A stretch of DNA of 32,432 nucleotides from DASRHK01 sp035650495 (GCA_035650495.1 DASRHK010000113.1:1-32432), one strand, 5' to 3'; positions 7,745 through 15,957 are shown, numbered from the stretch's first letter. Notes: a model not told the origin generated them from the sequence alone. A program made the numbers and translations.

Positions 7745-10221
7745 CAGTAGAACCGGTAGACCACGTCGGCGCCGTAGGACCGCGGCTCGCCCCAGAGCAC
7801 GGCGCGATTCGCCTGCGGCAGGTTGTCGATGGCGTCGACGATGTAATCGCGATCGGTGAGATTGCGTCCATAGAGCGCGAAGTCGAAGTAGCCGCCGAGC
7901 GCGTGCACGTTGCCGATCGCGACGCGCGCATTCATGGTGCTGTAGGACGGACGCACCGAGCCTTCGCGATAACCCGCGAGCGAGGGCGATCCGAAGCGCG
8001 CGCCCAAGTAGCTGTAGTTCACGTACGCGCGCAGGTTGCCCCAGCTGCCTTGCACGACGGTCCAGTCCAGCGTGCCGACCAGCGAATGGCGCGGCGCCGA
8101 GGCGAATCGATAGTTCGACGCGACGTTGTTGCCGCTGACGTCGCGCACCTCGTCGATGTTTGCGTCGAGGTACGCGTAGTCGGCGGAGAGCTGGAGTCCC
8201 TGCACGAGGAGCGCCGTTGCTTCCGCTTCAAAGCCCGTGATGTGCGCGCGACCGGCGTTGCGCGTCTTCGTATCCGAGATCGTGCCGGTGATCAGGAAGT
8301 TGATCTGCAGGTCGCGATACTGCGTACGGAACACGTCGGCGTTGAGGCGCAGCCGATGGTGGAACCATTCGCTCTTGAAGCCGGCTTCGTACGAGCGCAC
8401 GTGCTCGGGCGCGAAGCCTTCAACGAAGCCGAAGCCGTAATTGACGCCGTCGTCCGCCGCGCCCGAAGCGCCGGAGATCTGCGGATCGCGGTCGTTGAAG
8501 CCGCCGCTCTTGTACGCCTCGGCCATCTTCACGTAAGTCTCGAAGTTCTTCGTCACATCGAACGCGCCGATCGCCGTGATCGAGTTGTCGCTGAAGTTAC
8601 GATGCGCGTGGACGTTGTCGAACATCTCGCCGCTCTGCAGGACGGTCGCCACACCCTGACCCATGACCTGCGCTTCGAGATAAGTGTCGCTGACGCGGTA
8701 CTTGACGACGTCGCGATGATCGATCGAATGACGATAGCCGAAGGTCAGATGCAGCTTCTGATCGAACAACAGCTCGGGTGTCCACGTCGCCTGCCCGTAG
8801 AACGCTGCGGCTTCGTTGTCGATGAGGTTGTCGAGATCGACGAAGTTCACCAGCCGCGGCCCGACGAGATCGAGCACGCTCGGCGCGAGCCGCGTCACCG
8901 CGTCGTGTACCGACGGAATGCGCGCGAACTGGTCGTCGAGCTGCTGCGGATCGAGCGCCGTCGAGAACTGGTGGTTCAGGTGATGGCGATCGTCGTGCGC
9001 TTTCTCGTGAAAGTAGAACAGCCCGCCGATGTACTGCAGCTCGTCGCCGAACAGGAAGCCCGAGAGCTGCAGCTCGTGCGACCACTGGCTTTGCGTCAGC
9101 GCGGGGATGATCAGCGGCGTCGGCGTCGGCATCGCGGGATTGCCGCCTTGCGCCGCGTTGGCCGCGGGACCGTCGTATTCGTTGCTGTCGAGTCGATAGG
9201 TCGTCGATCCCTTGCCGCCGCCGAGATCGGCATAGGTCGCGTCGAACAGCTTGCGATACGAGCCGGTGTACTTGAGCTCCGCGAAGCCGAGGTTGGTGGT
9301 GAGGATCAGAGCGTGTCCGTCGATGCGCGTCGTCGACGGCTCGAATGGCGCGCCGGTCGCGAGCGCGTCGAGCCGGTCTTCCGAGTACACCGTGTTCGCG
9401 ATCGCGTACGGCTTGAAGTTCTCCGCGACGCCTTTGTTCGCCGTCGGCAGCGATACGGCCTGATAGAGATAGTTGTAGTGCGTCATGTCGGCGTGATCGA
9501 AGCTGTAGTCCACGCCGAGCCACTCGGTCGCGAGCCAGCGCAGATCGGCGCGTGCGCCGAAGTCGCGGCGATTGCCGAAGTCGCCGCCGGGTCCGGTGTT
9601 GTCGACCCAGCCGTGTTGCGCGTCGCGCAAGAGCGAGAACTTCACTGCGAGATCGCTGGTGAGCGGGACGTTCACCGAGCTCTTCACGTTGAGCGTGTCG
9701 CGCGAGCCGACGACGAGCTGATGCGTCATCGAGAACGCGCTCGTCGTCGGCCGCTTGGTGACGAGATTGATCGCGCCGCCGATCGTGTTGCGCCCGTAGA
9801 GCGTGCCCTGCGGACCGCGCAGCACTTCGATGCGCTCGAGGTCGGCGAGGTCGAGCGCGAGCCCGGTCGAGCGCGCGATGTAGACGCCGTCCTGATAGAC
9901 GCCGACGCCGGGATCCTGCGTGATCTGCGCGTCGAAGATGCCGATGCCGCGGATGAACAGGCGCAGCGTCGCCTGATTGGTCGGGAAGGGCTCGATGGTC
10001 AGGTTCGGCACGTTGCCCTGCAGATCGGCCATGCCGGCGATGCCGCGCTGCTGCAGCTTGTCGGAATTGAGCGCGACCACCGACACCGGCGTCGTCTGCA
10101 GCGATTCGGTCTTGCGCTGGGCGGTGACGACGACCTGTTCGAGCTGCGCGTTGCCTTCTTCTTGCGCAGCCACCGGCGCAGCGACGGCGAGCGCACAGAT
10201 GGCGGCGACCCGCATCTGCAT
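7744..10221 (-). CDS. TonB-dependent outer-membrane receptor
   Basis: 825 residues. A signal peptide (MQMRVAAICALAVAAPVAAQ) is followed by a TonB-box-like segment (QLEQVVVTAQRK). The plug domain carries TLRLFIRGIGIFD, GVYQDGVYIARSTG, IEVLRGPQGTLYGRNTIGGAINLVTKRP. A ~650-residue barrel follows, with the terminal strand ending in aromatic Phe-Tyr. This is the FecA/CirA-like class that in these bacteria takes up siderophores, sugars or hydrophobic substrates by energy from TonB-ExbBD. The ATG at 10221 is preceded by GGGGGA. The steroid genes nearby make steroid uptake conceivable, but no residue shows the ligand. The gap to the divergent lipoprotein gene is only 62 bases. Confidence 0.93.
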   Translation of the reverse strand: MQMRVAAICALAVAAPVAAQEEGNAQLEQVVVTAQRKTESLQTTPVSVVALNSDKLQQRGIAGMADLQGNVPNLTIEPFPTNQATLRLFIRGIGIFDAQITQDPGVGVYQDGVYIARSTGLALDLADLERIEVLRGPQGTLYGRNTIGGAINLVTKRPTTSAFSMTHQLVVGSRDTLNVKSSVNVPLTSDLAVKFSLLRDAQHGWVDNTGPGGDFGNRRDFGARADLRWLATEWLGVDYSFDHADMTHYNYLYQAVSLPTANKGVAENFKPYAIANTVYSEDRLDALATGAPFEPSTTRIDGHALILTTNLGFAELKYTGSYRKLFDATYADLGGGKGSTTYRLDSNEYDGPAANAAQGGNPAMPTPTPLIIPALTQSQWSHELQLSGFLFGDELQYIGGLFYFHEKAHDDRHHLNHQFSTALDPQQLDDQFARIPSVHDAVTRLAPSVLDLVGPRLVNFVDLDNLIDNEAAAFYGQATWTPELLFDQKLHLTFGYRHSIDHRDVVKYRVSDTYLEAQVMGQGVATVLQSGEMFDNVHAHRNFSDNSITAIGAFDVTKNFETYVKMAEAYKSGGFNDRDPQISGASGAADDGVNYGFGFVEGFAPEHVRSYEAGFKSEWFHHRLRLNADVFRTQYRDLQINFLITGTISDTKTRNAGRAHITGFEAEATALLVQGLQLSADYAYLDANIDEVRDVSGNNVASNYRFASAPRHSLVGTLDWTVVQGSWGNLRAYVNYSYLGARFGSPSLAGYREGSVRPSYSTMNARVAIGNVHALGGYFDFALYGRNLTDRDYIVDAIDNLPQANRAVLWGEPRSYGADVVYRFY

Positions 10222-10283
10222 CGGTTCCCCCTTTTCTCCTCTGCTCCGTATGATGAAGGGGCGGGTCGGGGAGGAGTTCGTCC

Positions 10284-11765
10284 ATGTGGAGGAAGAAGGG
10301 ATTGCTGCCGCTTTTCGCGGTAGCGCTCGTGTCCTGCGGTACCAGCGCCGATTTGCAGACCGCTGCGTCACCGGTCGCAGACCCGGTCGTCTCGCAATGC
10401 GTACCCGGCACCTCGGCCATCGCGCATGACGGCGATGGCAATGGGGTCGCCGCGACAGCCGCGCCGAAGATGTGCGCATCGCGCACCGGCTTCGGCGGCG
10501 CGGAGACGCACATCCGCGTGGCGCGCGACGGCTGGATCGTCGAGGAGCCCGCGGTGATGACGCCCGGCTTGCTCGGCACCGGATTCCTGTCCGGCATTCC
10601 GGGACCCAAGCCCGAGACGCAGCTCAGTCCGGCAGCGCTCGTGGCGAGTGGCGACGATGCGATGAGTTGGCAGCTCGTGCGACCCGGCGGGGCGACGTGG
10701 GTCGCTTCCGATGCCGCGATCTACATCGATCGGCAGACCGATCGACTGTTCTACTACGGGCTCACGACCAATCCCGCGCCGCAAGGCGGCGACGTTCCGC
10801 TCTCCGAGCAGGTGCCGGCGATCTACGCGCATCTGCTGTCGACGCGCGACCAGGGCGCGACGTGGAATTCGGTGAGCATCCTCGGTTTCATGAACTCCGA
10901 GAATCCGCGCTTCACCTCGGCGCCAGCGCCGGCAGGGCAGACGCAGGCTGTCCCCGGCGAGAACGTGTCGTACTGGTGCGGCAACATCATGCAGTTCACC
11001 TACGTCGCGCGCCTCTGCTATCGCAGCTTCGACGGCGGCGCGACCTGGCAGCAGTCGTCGACGCTCTTCGTCAGCGGTCGGGCGCAGCACAGCGAGTGCA
11101 GCGCGCCGGAGGATTACAACGCCGGCGACGGCAACTATCCGCAGGGCGATGCGAACGGATCGCTGTGGATCCTCATCAACTGCGGCGGACAGACCTTCCT
11201 CGCGCGCAGCGACGACGAAGGCTCGACGTGGCCGATCCTTCGTAAAGCGGGCACGCCGGATCCACTGGAGATTCCGCTCGCGGATGAGCTACGCGTCGAT
11301 CCCGCGGGGAATCTCTACACGGTCAAGCTCGATGGGAATCAGCTCCTGCTGCGAACGTCGAAGGACGGCGGACAGACGTGGAGCGATGCGCACGACATGA
11401 CGGCGCCGGCGGCGCGCGACGCGGATGTATTCCAGTGGGCGATGGCAGAGCGCGATGGCGTCGTCGCCGTCGCGTATCTCGTCGCGGAGCCGAGCGTGGG
11501 CTACGACGGCTACGTCACCGTCACGCGCAACGCGCTCGACACGTCGCCGATCTTCTTCAGTGCGGCGGTGAATACGCCCGAAGCGCCGCTCGTCACCAAC
11601 TCGCAGGCCGCCAAGGACGATTTCATCGACCTCGACGTCGGGCCGGATGGCACGCCGTGGGCGGCGTTCTATTCGGATTGCGTCGCCGACGATCCCTCCT
11701 GCGCCGTGTCCGGCACCCCCGATCCGCTCGGCAAGGCCACGACGATCGCGCGGCTCGTCTTCTGA
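10284..11765 (+). CDS. Lipoprotein with sialidase-like Asp-box (BNR) repeats
   Basis: 493 residues. The N-terminus is a lipoprotein signal (KKGLLPLFAVALVSCGT; lipid on the Cys of LVSC). At least four Asp-box motifs (SxDxGxTW) are visible: STRDQGATW, RSFDGGATW, RSDDEGSTW and TSKDGGQTW. They mark the turns of a sialidase-type six-bladed propeller. The arginine triad of true sialidases was not identified, so a glycosidase activity is not claimed. Asp-box proteins also include photosystem assembly factors and sortilin-like receptors. GGGGAGGAG precedes the ATG. It diverges from the TonB-dependent receptor and may share its control region, suggesting a surface-binding or processing partner. Confidence 0.8.
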   Translation: MWRKKGLLPLFAVALVSCGTSADLQTAASPVADPVVSQCVPGTSAIAHDGDGNGVAATAAPKMCASRTGFGGAETHIRVARDGWIVEEPAVMTPGLLGTGFLSGIPGPKPETQLSPAALVASGDDAMSWQLVRPGGATWVASDAAIYIDRQTDRLFYYGLTTNPAPQGGDVPLSEQVPAIYAHLLSTRDQGATWNSVSILGFMNSENPRFTSAPAPAGQTQAVPGENVSYWCGNIMQFTYVARLCYRSFDGGATWQQSSTLFVSGRAQHSECSAPEDYNAGDGNYPQGDANGSLWILINCGGQTFLARSDDEGSTWPILRKAGTPDPLEIPLADELRVDPAGNLYTVKLDGNQLLLRTSKDGGQTWSDAHDMTAPAARDADVFQWAMAERDGVVAVAYLVAEPSVGYDGYVTVTRNALDTSPIFFSAAVNTPEAPLVTNSQAAKDDFIDLDVGPDGTPWAAFYSDCVADDPSCAVSGTPDPLGKATTIARLVF

Positions 11766-11828
11766 TTGACGATGCCGGCCGGCGAGCGTAGGTTTTCGCC
11801 GCGTCCATCGCCAACAAAGGAGGAGAAC

Positions 11829-12281
11829 ATGAAGACGCCATTCATTCTCGCAGTCGCGCTGCTGGCCATGAGCTCGGCGAGCCTCGGGGCGGACAAGCCC
11901 GCTGCCGAAGGTCCGAGCGACAGCGCAATCCAGGATCAGGAAAAAGCCGTATGGGAGGCCTACAAGGCCAAGGACGCCGACAAGTTCAAGAGCTTCTTCA
12001 CGAGCGACTACCAGGGCGTCTACGCCGAGGGCATGGAAGGCGTGAAGGACGAGCTCGCGGACATGAAGAAGTCCGAGATCAAGAGCTATTCGCTGTCGGG
12101 CGAAAAAGTGGTGCGTCCGACCAAGACCTCTGCGCTGATCACCTACAAGGTCGAGCTCTCGGGCTCCTACGACGGCAAGGATTTCTCGGGCACCTACAAC
12201 ACCGCCTCGCTGTGGGTGAAGCGCGGCGACAAGTGGCTCGCGATCCTGCATACGCAAGCAAAACAACCGTCGAAGAAATAA
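11829..12281 (+). CDS. Periplasmic NTF2-like (DUF4440-type) protein
   Basis: 150 residues. A Sec signal peptide (MKTPFILAVALLAMSSASLGA) is followed by an NTF2-like fold. The stretch EKAVWEAYKAKDADKFKSFF opens the domain and TASLWVKRGDKWLAILHTQ closes it, as in DUF4440 proteins. An excellent AAAGGAGGAG ribosome-binding site just before 11829 fixes the start; the frame is open upstream to 11766 but without support. These proteins bind small ligands or have no known activity. It follows the Asp-box lipoprotein by 63 bases and is closed by its own terminator. Confidence 0.8.
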   Translation: MKTPFILAVALLAMSSASLGADKPAAEGPSDSAIQDQEKAVWEAYKAKDADKFKSFFTSDYQGVYAEGMEGVKDELADMKKSEIKSYSLSGEKVVRPTKTSALITYKVELSGSYDGKDFSGTYNTASLWVKRGDKWLAILHTQAKQPSKK

Positions 12282-12306
12282 AGCATCGCGGGCGACCCAC
12301 GAATCG

Positions 12307-12336
12307 AAAGGCCGCGTCGCGCGGGCCTTTTCTTTT
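12307..12336 (+). terminator. Intrinsic terminator after the DUF4440-type gene
   Basis: AAAGGCC (12307-12313) pairs with GGCCTTT (12324-12330), with an inner GC-rich loop, followed by TTTTCTTTT. It lies 25 bases after the stop at 12281 and separates this gene from the convergent kshA pair. Confidence 0.8.
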
Positions 12337-12342
12337 GTGGGG

Positions 12343-12356
12343 CGGGCTTCAGCCCG
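12343..12356. repeat. Short TTCA-loop hairpin spanning the kshA2 stop codon
   Basis: CGGGC-TTCA-GCCCG. On the minus strand the loop reads TGAA and its TGA is the stop codon of the kshA-like gene. No T-tract follows on that strand, so it is more likely a transcript-end structure than an independent terminator. Confidence 0.5.
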
Positions 12357-13401
12357 ACGCGTCGAACGCGTGCCGCATCGGCGGCTTGTCCCTCAGGCCG
12401 AGATCGATCTCGCTCGTGCGTCGCTTGTTCACGTCGGCGGAAAGCTTCGCGACGTCCGTGTAGAACTGCTCGTACCACTTACGGTTGAGCACGATCGGAC
12501 CGTCACCGTCGCACAGGAGCGGATTGTCGATGCGCACCTTGTTGTGCCAGATCTGCACGTCCTCGCCGAAGCCCTTCGCAGTGAGATCGACGTATTGCTG
12601 GATCATCGCGGCGCAAGCCTGGTCCGTCATGCCGGGGAATTTCTTCACCATCACGCCGAAGCGGATCTCGAACGCGCTCGGCGAGATCGGCGTGTGCGTG
12701 TTGAGCAGGATCGACTCGACCGGATAGCCGCCCATCTTCCCGAACATGTGCGTGAGCTGATATGCGGGGCCGTAGTACGTCGCGACGGTCGTGATCGCTT
12801 CGCCGGCGCCGACCGAGTCGGAGACGCCGACCATGATCTGCGTCGCGCGATGGCCTTCGAAGATGTTCGCGAAATATTTCATGTCGCGCATCTGGTGCAC
12901 GGACGCGAAGTGCGCGAAGTCGGCGACGTTGTCGACGAGCTCGCGGCAATTGTTCTCGATCTTCCACTTCACGATCGACCAGTCCGACCAGTTCTGCTGG
13001 TCGAAGCACTGCGCGACGCGCGGAATCGCGACGTCGGGCGAGGGCGCATGACCTTCCGGATCGTTCCAGACGAAGAGCAGATTGTTCTCTTCGCACGTCG
13101 GCCAGGATTTGGTGCGCGCTCGCGGCGGAATCGTTTTCGCGTAGGGGATCGCGTTGCAGACGCCGTCGCCGCCCCAGCTCCACGCGTGGAACTTGCAGAC
13201 GAGCGAATCGCCCTTCACGTCGCCGAGCGCGAGATCGGCGCCCATGTGCGGGCACCAGGCGTTGAGGATGTTGAGCTTGCCACTCGCGCCCTGGAACACG
13301 ACGAGGCGCGTGCCGAAGATGGAAAGTGAATGGGGCTTGCCATCCTTGTAATCGGAGGCAAGCCCCAGGCAATGCCAGCCGCGCGCGTACCGCTGCGGCA
13401 G
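12349..13401 (-). CDS. kshA: 3-ketosteroid 9alpha-hydroxylase oxygenase-like protein, second copy (start unclear)
   Basis: Rieske non-haem iron oxygenase, paralogue of the adjacent upstream gene. It has the Rieske ligands in CPHMGADL and CKFHAWSW and the mononuclear iron segment DNVADFAHFASVH. The RYARGWHCLGLA opening and NKVRIDNPLLCDGDGP are shared with actinobacterial KshA. KshA hydroxylates C9 of 3-ketosteroids, after which the B-ring opens. The start is a puzzle: the conserved frame runs back into the upstream gene to a TGA at 13470-13468, and no ATG, GTG or TTG occurs before the GTG at 13299. That GTG would cut off about 35-45 residues including part of the Rieske domain. The CTG at 13401 is given as the best compromise; ATA at 13437 is another option. 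Confidence 0.85.
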   Translation of the reverse strand: MPQRYARGWHCLGLASDYKDGKPHSLSIFGTRLVVFQGASGKLNILNAWCPHMGADLALGDVKGDSLVCKFHAWSWGGDGVCNAIPYAKTIPPRARTKSWPTCEENNLLFVWNDPEGHAPSPDVAIPRVAQCFDQQNWSDWSIVKWKIENNCRELVDNVADFAHFASVHQMRDMKYFANIFEGHRATQIMVGVSDSVGAGEAITTVATYYGPAYQLTHMFGKMGGYPVESILLNTHTPISPSAFEIRFGVMVKKFPGMTDQACAAMIQQYVDLTAKGFGEDVQIWHNKVRIDNPLLCDGDGPIVLNRKWYEQFYTDVAKLSADVNKRRTSEIDLGLRDKPPMRHAFDASG

Positions 13402-13426
13402 CGGCGCGGCTTCGATCGAGTGCTGC

Positions 13427-14539
13427 TTAGGCTCTATCGAATGCGTGTTTGAGCTCCGGCTTCTGCTTCAACCCCTTGTCGATCTCGACGACGCGGCGCT
13501 GCTTCAATTTCTCCGGCACCGTCGCCGAGTCCATGTAGAACTGGTCGTACCACTGGCGGTTGAGGATGATCGGTCCGTCGCCGTCGCACAGCAGCGGATT
13601 GTCGATGCGCACCTTGTTGTGCCAGATCTGCACATCCTCGCCGAACGCCTTGTTGGTGAGGTCGACGTACTGCTTGACCATCGCGTCGCACGCTTCCTTG
13701 GTCATGCCGGGGAATTTCTTCACCAGCACGCCGAAGCGCAGCTCGAAGGAATTGCGATCGATCGGCGTGTGCGAGTTGAGCAGGATCGACTCGACCGGAT
13801 AGCCGCCCATCGAGCCGAACATGTGCGTGATCTGGTAAGCCGGGCCGAAGTAGCTCGCGATCGTCGTCAGATATTCTTCCTTGCCGCCGAGCTTCTCGTT
13901 GGCGCCGACCATCACCTGCGTGGCCTTGTGGCCGTCGAAGATGTTCGCGAAGTAGACGACGCTGGTTGAGCCGTGTACCGAAACGAAGTGCGCCATATCG
14001 GCGATGTTGTCGATCAGCTCGCGGCAGTTGATGTCGATCTTCCACTTCACCAGCGACCAGTCGGACCACTCGTCGGGGTTGAACACCGGGGCGATGCGCG
14101 GGATCGCCTGCTCAGGCGACGGCGGATTGCCCTCCGGATCGTTCCAGACGAACAGCATCTTGTTCTCTTCCATCGTCGGCCACGCTTTCGTCTTCGCCTT
14201 GAGCGGAACCGTCTTGGCGTAGGGGATGCCATTGCACTTGCCGTCGGCGCCCCAGCTCCACGAATGGAATTTGCAGACGAGCGAGTCGCCCTTGATGTCG
14301 CCGAGCGCGAGGTCCGCGCCCATGTGCGGGCACCACGCGTTCAGGATGTTGAGCTTGCCGCTCGCGCCCTGGTACACGACGAGACGCGTGCCGAAGATGT
14401 TCAGCGAGTGCGGCTTGCCGTCCTTGTAGTCTTGCGCGAGCCCGAGGCAGTGCCAGCCGCGCGCGTAACGATCGGGCGGCGGCGTCGATTCGATCTCGTG
14501 CATCGTGGGGGCGGCGGCGCTCTTCATCACGACGGCCAT
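13427..14539 (-). CDS. kshA: 3-ketosteroid 9alpha-hydroxylase, oxygenase component
   Basis: 370 residues. The [2Fe-2S] Rieske ligands are Cys70/His72 (CPH) and Cys89/His92 (CKFH). The mononuclear iron site follows in NCRELIDNIADMAHFVSVHG, with His184 and His189. RYARGWHCLGLA, FGTRLVV, DGKCNGIPYAK and KVRIDNPLLC follow the KshA pattern of Rhodococcus and Mycobacterium closely. It adds a 9alpha-hydroxyl to 3-keto-1,4-diene steroids, using electrons from a reductase (KshB) that is not adjacent. AGGAG seven bases before the ATG at 14539 supports the start. It is divergent from the hsaA-kstD operon across a 164-base control region, and is followed by a second copy overlapping its end. Confidence 0.9.
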   Translation of the reverse strand: MAVVMKSAAAPTMHEIESTPPPDRYARGWHCLGLAQDYKDGKPHSLNIFGTRLVVYQGASGKLNILNAWCPHMGADLALGDIKGDSLVCKFHSWSWGADGKCNGIPYAKTVPLKAKTKAWPTMEENKMLFVWNDPEGNPPSPEQAIPRIAPVFNPDEWSDWSLVKWKIDINCRELIDNIADMAHFVSVHGSTSVVYFANIFDGHKATQVMVGANEKLGGKEEYLTTIASYFGPAYQITHMFGSMGGYPVESILLNSHTPIDRNSFELRFGVLVKKFPGMTKEACDAMVKQYVDLTNKAFGEDVQIWHNKVRIDNPLLCDGDGPIILNRQWYDQFYMDSATVPEKLKQRRVVEIDKGLKQKPELKHAFDRA

Positions 14540-14578
14540 GCGGTGACTCCTGTCAAAACGGGCTTTGCGGATGGCAGT

Positions 14579-14695
14579 GAGTCTCGACTCGCGCAGGGGA
14601 CGTCGCATCACCCATTTGCATGACTCATACATCCGGACGAAGCCGCCCTGCACGCCATCGCGAACACTGCGCGAGTCGCGCCCATGTCGACTCGG
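14579..14695. promoter_or_regulatory. Divergent control region with repeated GAGTC/GACTC motifs
   Basis: Between kshA and hsaA. GAGTC-TC-GACTC (14579-14590) is a short palindrome. CTCGACTCGCGCAG (14583-14596) and CTGCGCGAGTCGCG (14667-14680) form a 14-base inverted repeat with one mismatch, ~70 bases apart. GTCGACTCGG recurs at 14686-14695, next to the hsaA ribosome-binding site. The arrangement suits a regulator controlling both operons, but no binding protein is known from the sequence. Confidence 0.35.
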
Positions 14696-14703
14696 AGGAT
14701 GCT

Positions 14704-15906
14704 GTGCAAAGCCAAGCTCAGTCCAAGACCACCCCGCTCGTGAGCCCCGAAGTCCTCGTGCAGCGCGCCCGCGAACTGGTGCCGGTGCTCGCATCGCGCG
14801 CGAAGCAGACCGAAGAGGCGCGGATGGTGCCGAAGGAAACCGTCGCCGACATGCAGAAGGCCGGCTTCTTCGAAGTGCTGAAGCCGAAGAAGTACGGCGG
14901 CTACGAGATGGATCCGCAGGTCTTCTACGAAATCTGCATGACGCTCGCCGAAGGCTGCATGTCCACCGCGTGGATCTACGGCGTGATCGGCGTGCACAAC
15001 TGGCAGATCGCGCTGTTCGATCCGAAGGCCGCGGAAGACGTGTTCGGCAAGGATCACTCGACGCTCATCGCCTCGACCTACATGCCGAAGGGGCAGGTGA
15101 CGCCCGTCGAAGGCGGCTTCAAGTTCTCCGGACGCTGGGGATTCTCCAGTGGCATCGATCACTGCCAGTGGGTGTTCCTCGGCGGACTGATCTTCGACAA
15201 GGCCGGCAAGGCGCCGCCCGAGTACCGCACGTTCCTGCTGCCGCGATCGGATTTCGAAGTCGTCGACACCTGGCACGTGATGGGGCTGAAGGGGACCGGA
15301 TCGAAAGACATCGTCGTGAAGGATGTCTTCGTTCCTGAATACCGCACGCACAAAGCGAGCGACGGCTTCATGGGCACGAATCCCGGACGCGACACGTTCA
15401 CGTCGAATCTCTACAAGCTGCCGTTCGGCCAGATTTTCGTTCGCGCGGTCTCATCGGCCGCGATCGGCGCGCTCCAGGGCGCGTGCAACGCGTTCAAGGA
15501 TTGGGGCAAGCAGTGGATGGGCAACATGGGCGCGAAGACCTCCGATCAGGGTCCGGCGCAATTTGCGGTCGCCGACGCGATGGTCGCCGTCGACGAGATG
15601 AAGCTCGTGCTCAATCGCAACTTCGAAGTGCTGCAGAGCAAGATCAAGACCGGTCAGCCGCTCGACCTCAACGAGCGCCTGCATTTCCGCTATCAGGCCT
15701 CGCAAGTCGTCGAGCGTTGCGAGAAGCACGCCTATCAGCTGTTTTCTGCGTGCGGCGGCCGCGGCATCTTCCTCGACTTCCCGGTCGTGCGGCACTTCCT
15801 CGACATCTGCGCCGCGCGTGCGCACTACGCGAACAACCCGGACATCTTCGGCCGCAATTACGGCGGCGTGCTGCTCGGGAAGGACAACACGGACTTCTTT
15901 TTGTGA
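14704..15906 (+). CDS. hsaA: HsaA-like flavin-dependent secosteroid 4-hydroxylase, oxygenase component
   Basis: 400 residues of the acyl-CoA-dehydrogenase fold, in the group of two-component flavin monooxygenases. It resembles mycobacterial HsaA (TesA2 in Comamonas) along its length: GVHNWQIALFDPKAAEDVFG, GFKFSGRWGFSSGIDHCQWV, FLLPRSDFEV and MGLKGTGSKDIVVKDVFVP all match the HsaA pattern. HsaA hydroxylates C4 of the phenolic secosteroid 3-HSA using reduced flavin from HsaB; no HsaB-like reductase is in the window. The GTG at 14704 is preferred because GGAGG (14694-14698) is five bases upstream. It is the first gene of an operon running to 19335. Confidence 0.85.
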   Translation: MQSQAQSKTTPLVSPEVLVQRARELVPVLASRAKQTEEARMVPKETVADMQKAGFFEVLKPKKYGGYEMDPQVFYEICMTLAEGCMSTAWIYGVIGVHNWQIALFDPKAAEDVFGKDHSTLIASTYMPKGQVTPVEGGFKFSGRWGFSSGIDHCQWVFLGGLIFDKAGKAPPEYRTFLLPRSDFEVVDTWHVMGLKGTGSKDIVVKDVFVPEYRTHKASDGFMGTNPGRDTFTSNLYKLPFGQIFVRAVSSAAIGALQGACNAFKDWGKQWMGNMGAKTSDQGPAQFAVADAMVAVDEMKLVLNRNFEVLQSKIKTGQPLDLNERLHFRYQASQVVERCEKHAYQLFSACGGRGIFLDFPVVRHFLDICAARAHYANNPDIFGRNYGGVLLGKDNTDFFL

Positions 15907-15921
15907 CGTCCATGTACAAGC

Positions 15922-15941
15922 GCTGGCCGTCCCTGGCCAGC
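15922..15941. repeat. Solitary TCCC-loop hairpin between hsaA and kstD
   Basis: GCTGGCCG-TCCC-TGGCCAGC, an 8-bp stem with one G-T pair. The loop and the adjacent GGCC/GGCC match the inner hairpin of the four large palindromes at 22696-22943 and 26197-26432, but the outer arms and core are absent. It lies in the 51-base gap inside the operon, just before the kstD ribosome-binding region. Confidence 0.5.
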
Positions 15942-15957
15942 AGTTTCGGAAAAAGCC

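Noticed and set aside
7708..10323. 871-residue open frame antisense to the TonB-dependent receptor
   Set aside because: Long Arg/Val/Glu-rich frame produced by the high GC content; no family, no ribosome-binding site, and the opposite strand carries a clear receptor.
10284..11765. True exo-sialidase
   Set aside because: Only the Asp-box structural repeats are visible; the FRIP motif and arginine triad were not found.
12349..14539. A single broken kshA gene rather than two genes
   Set aside because: Each half has its own complete Rieske and mononuclear iron sites, so these are two paralogues; only the start of the second is in doubt.
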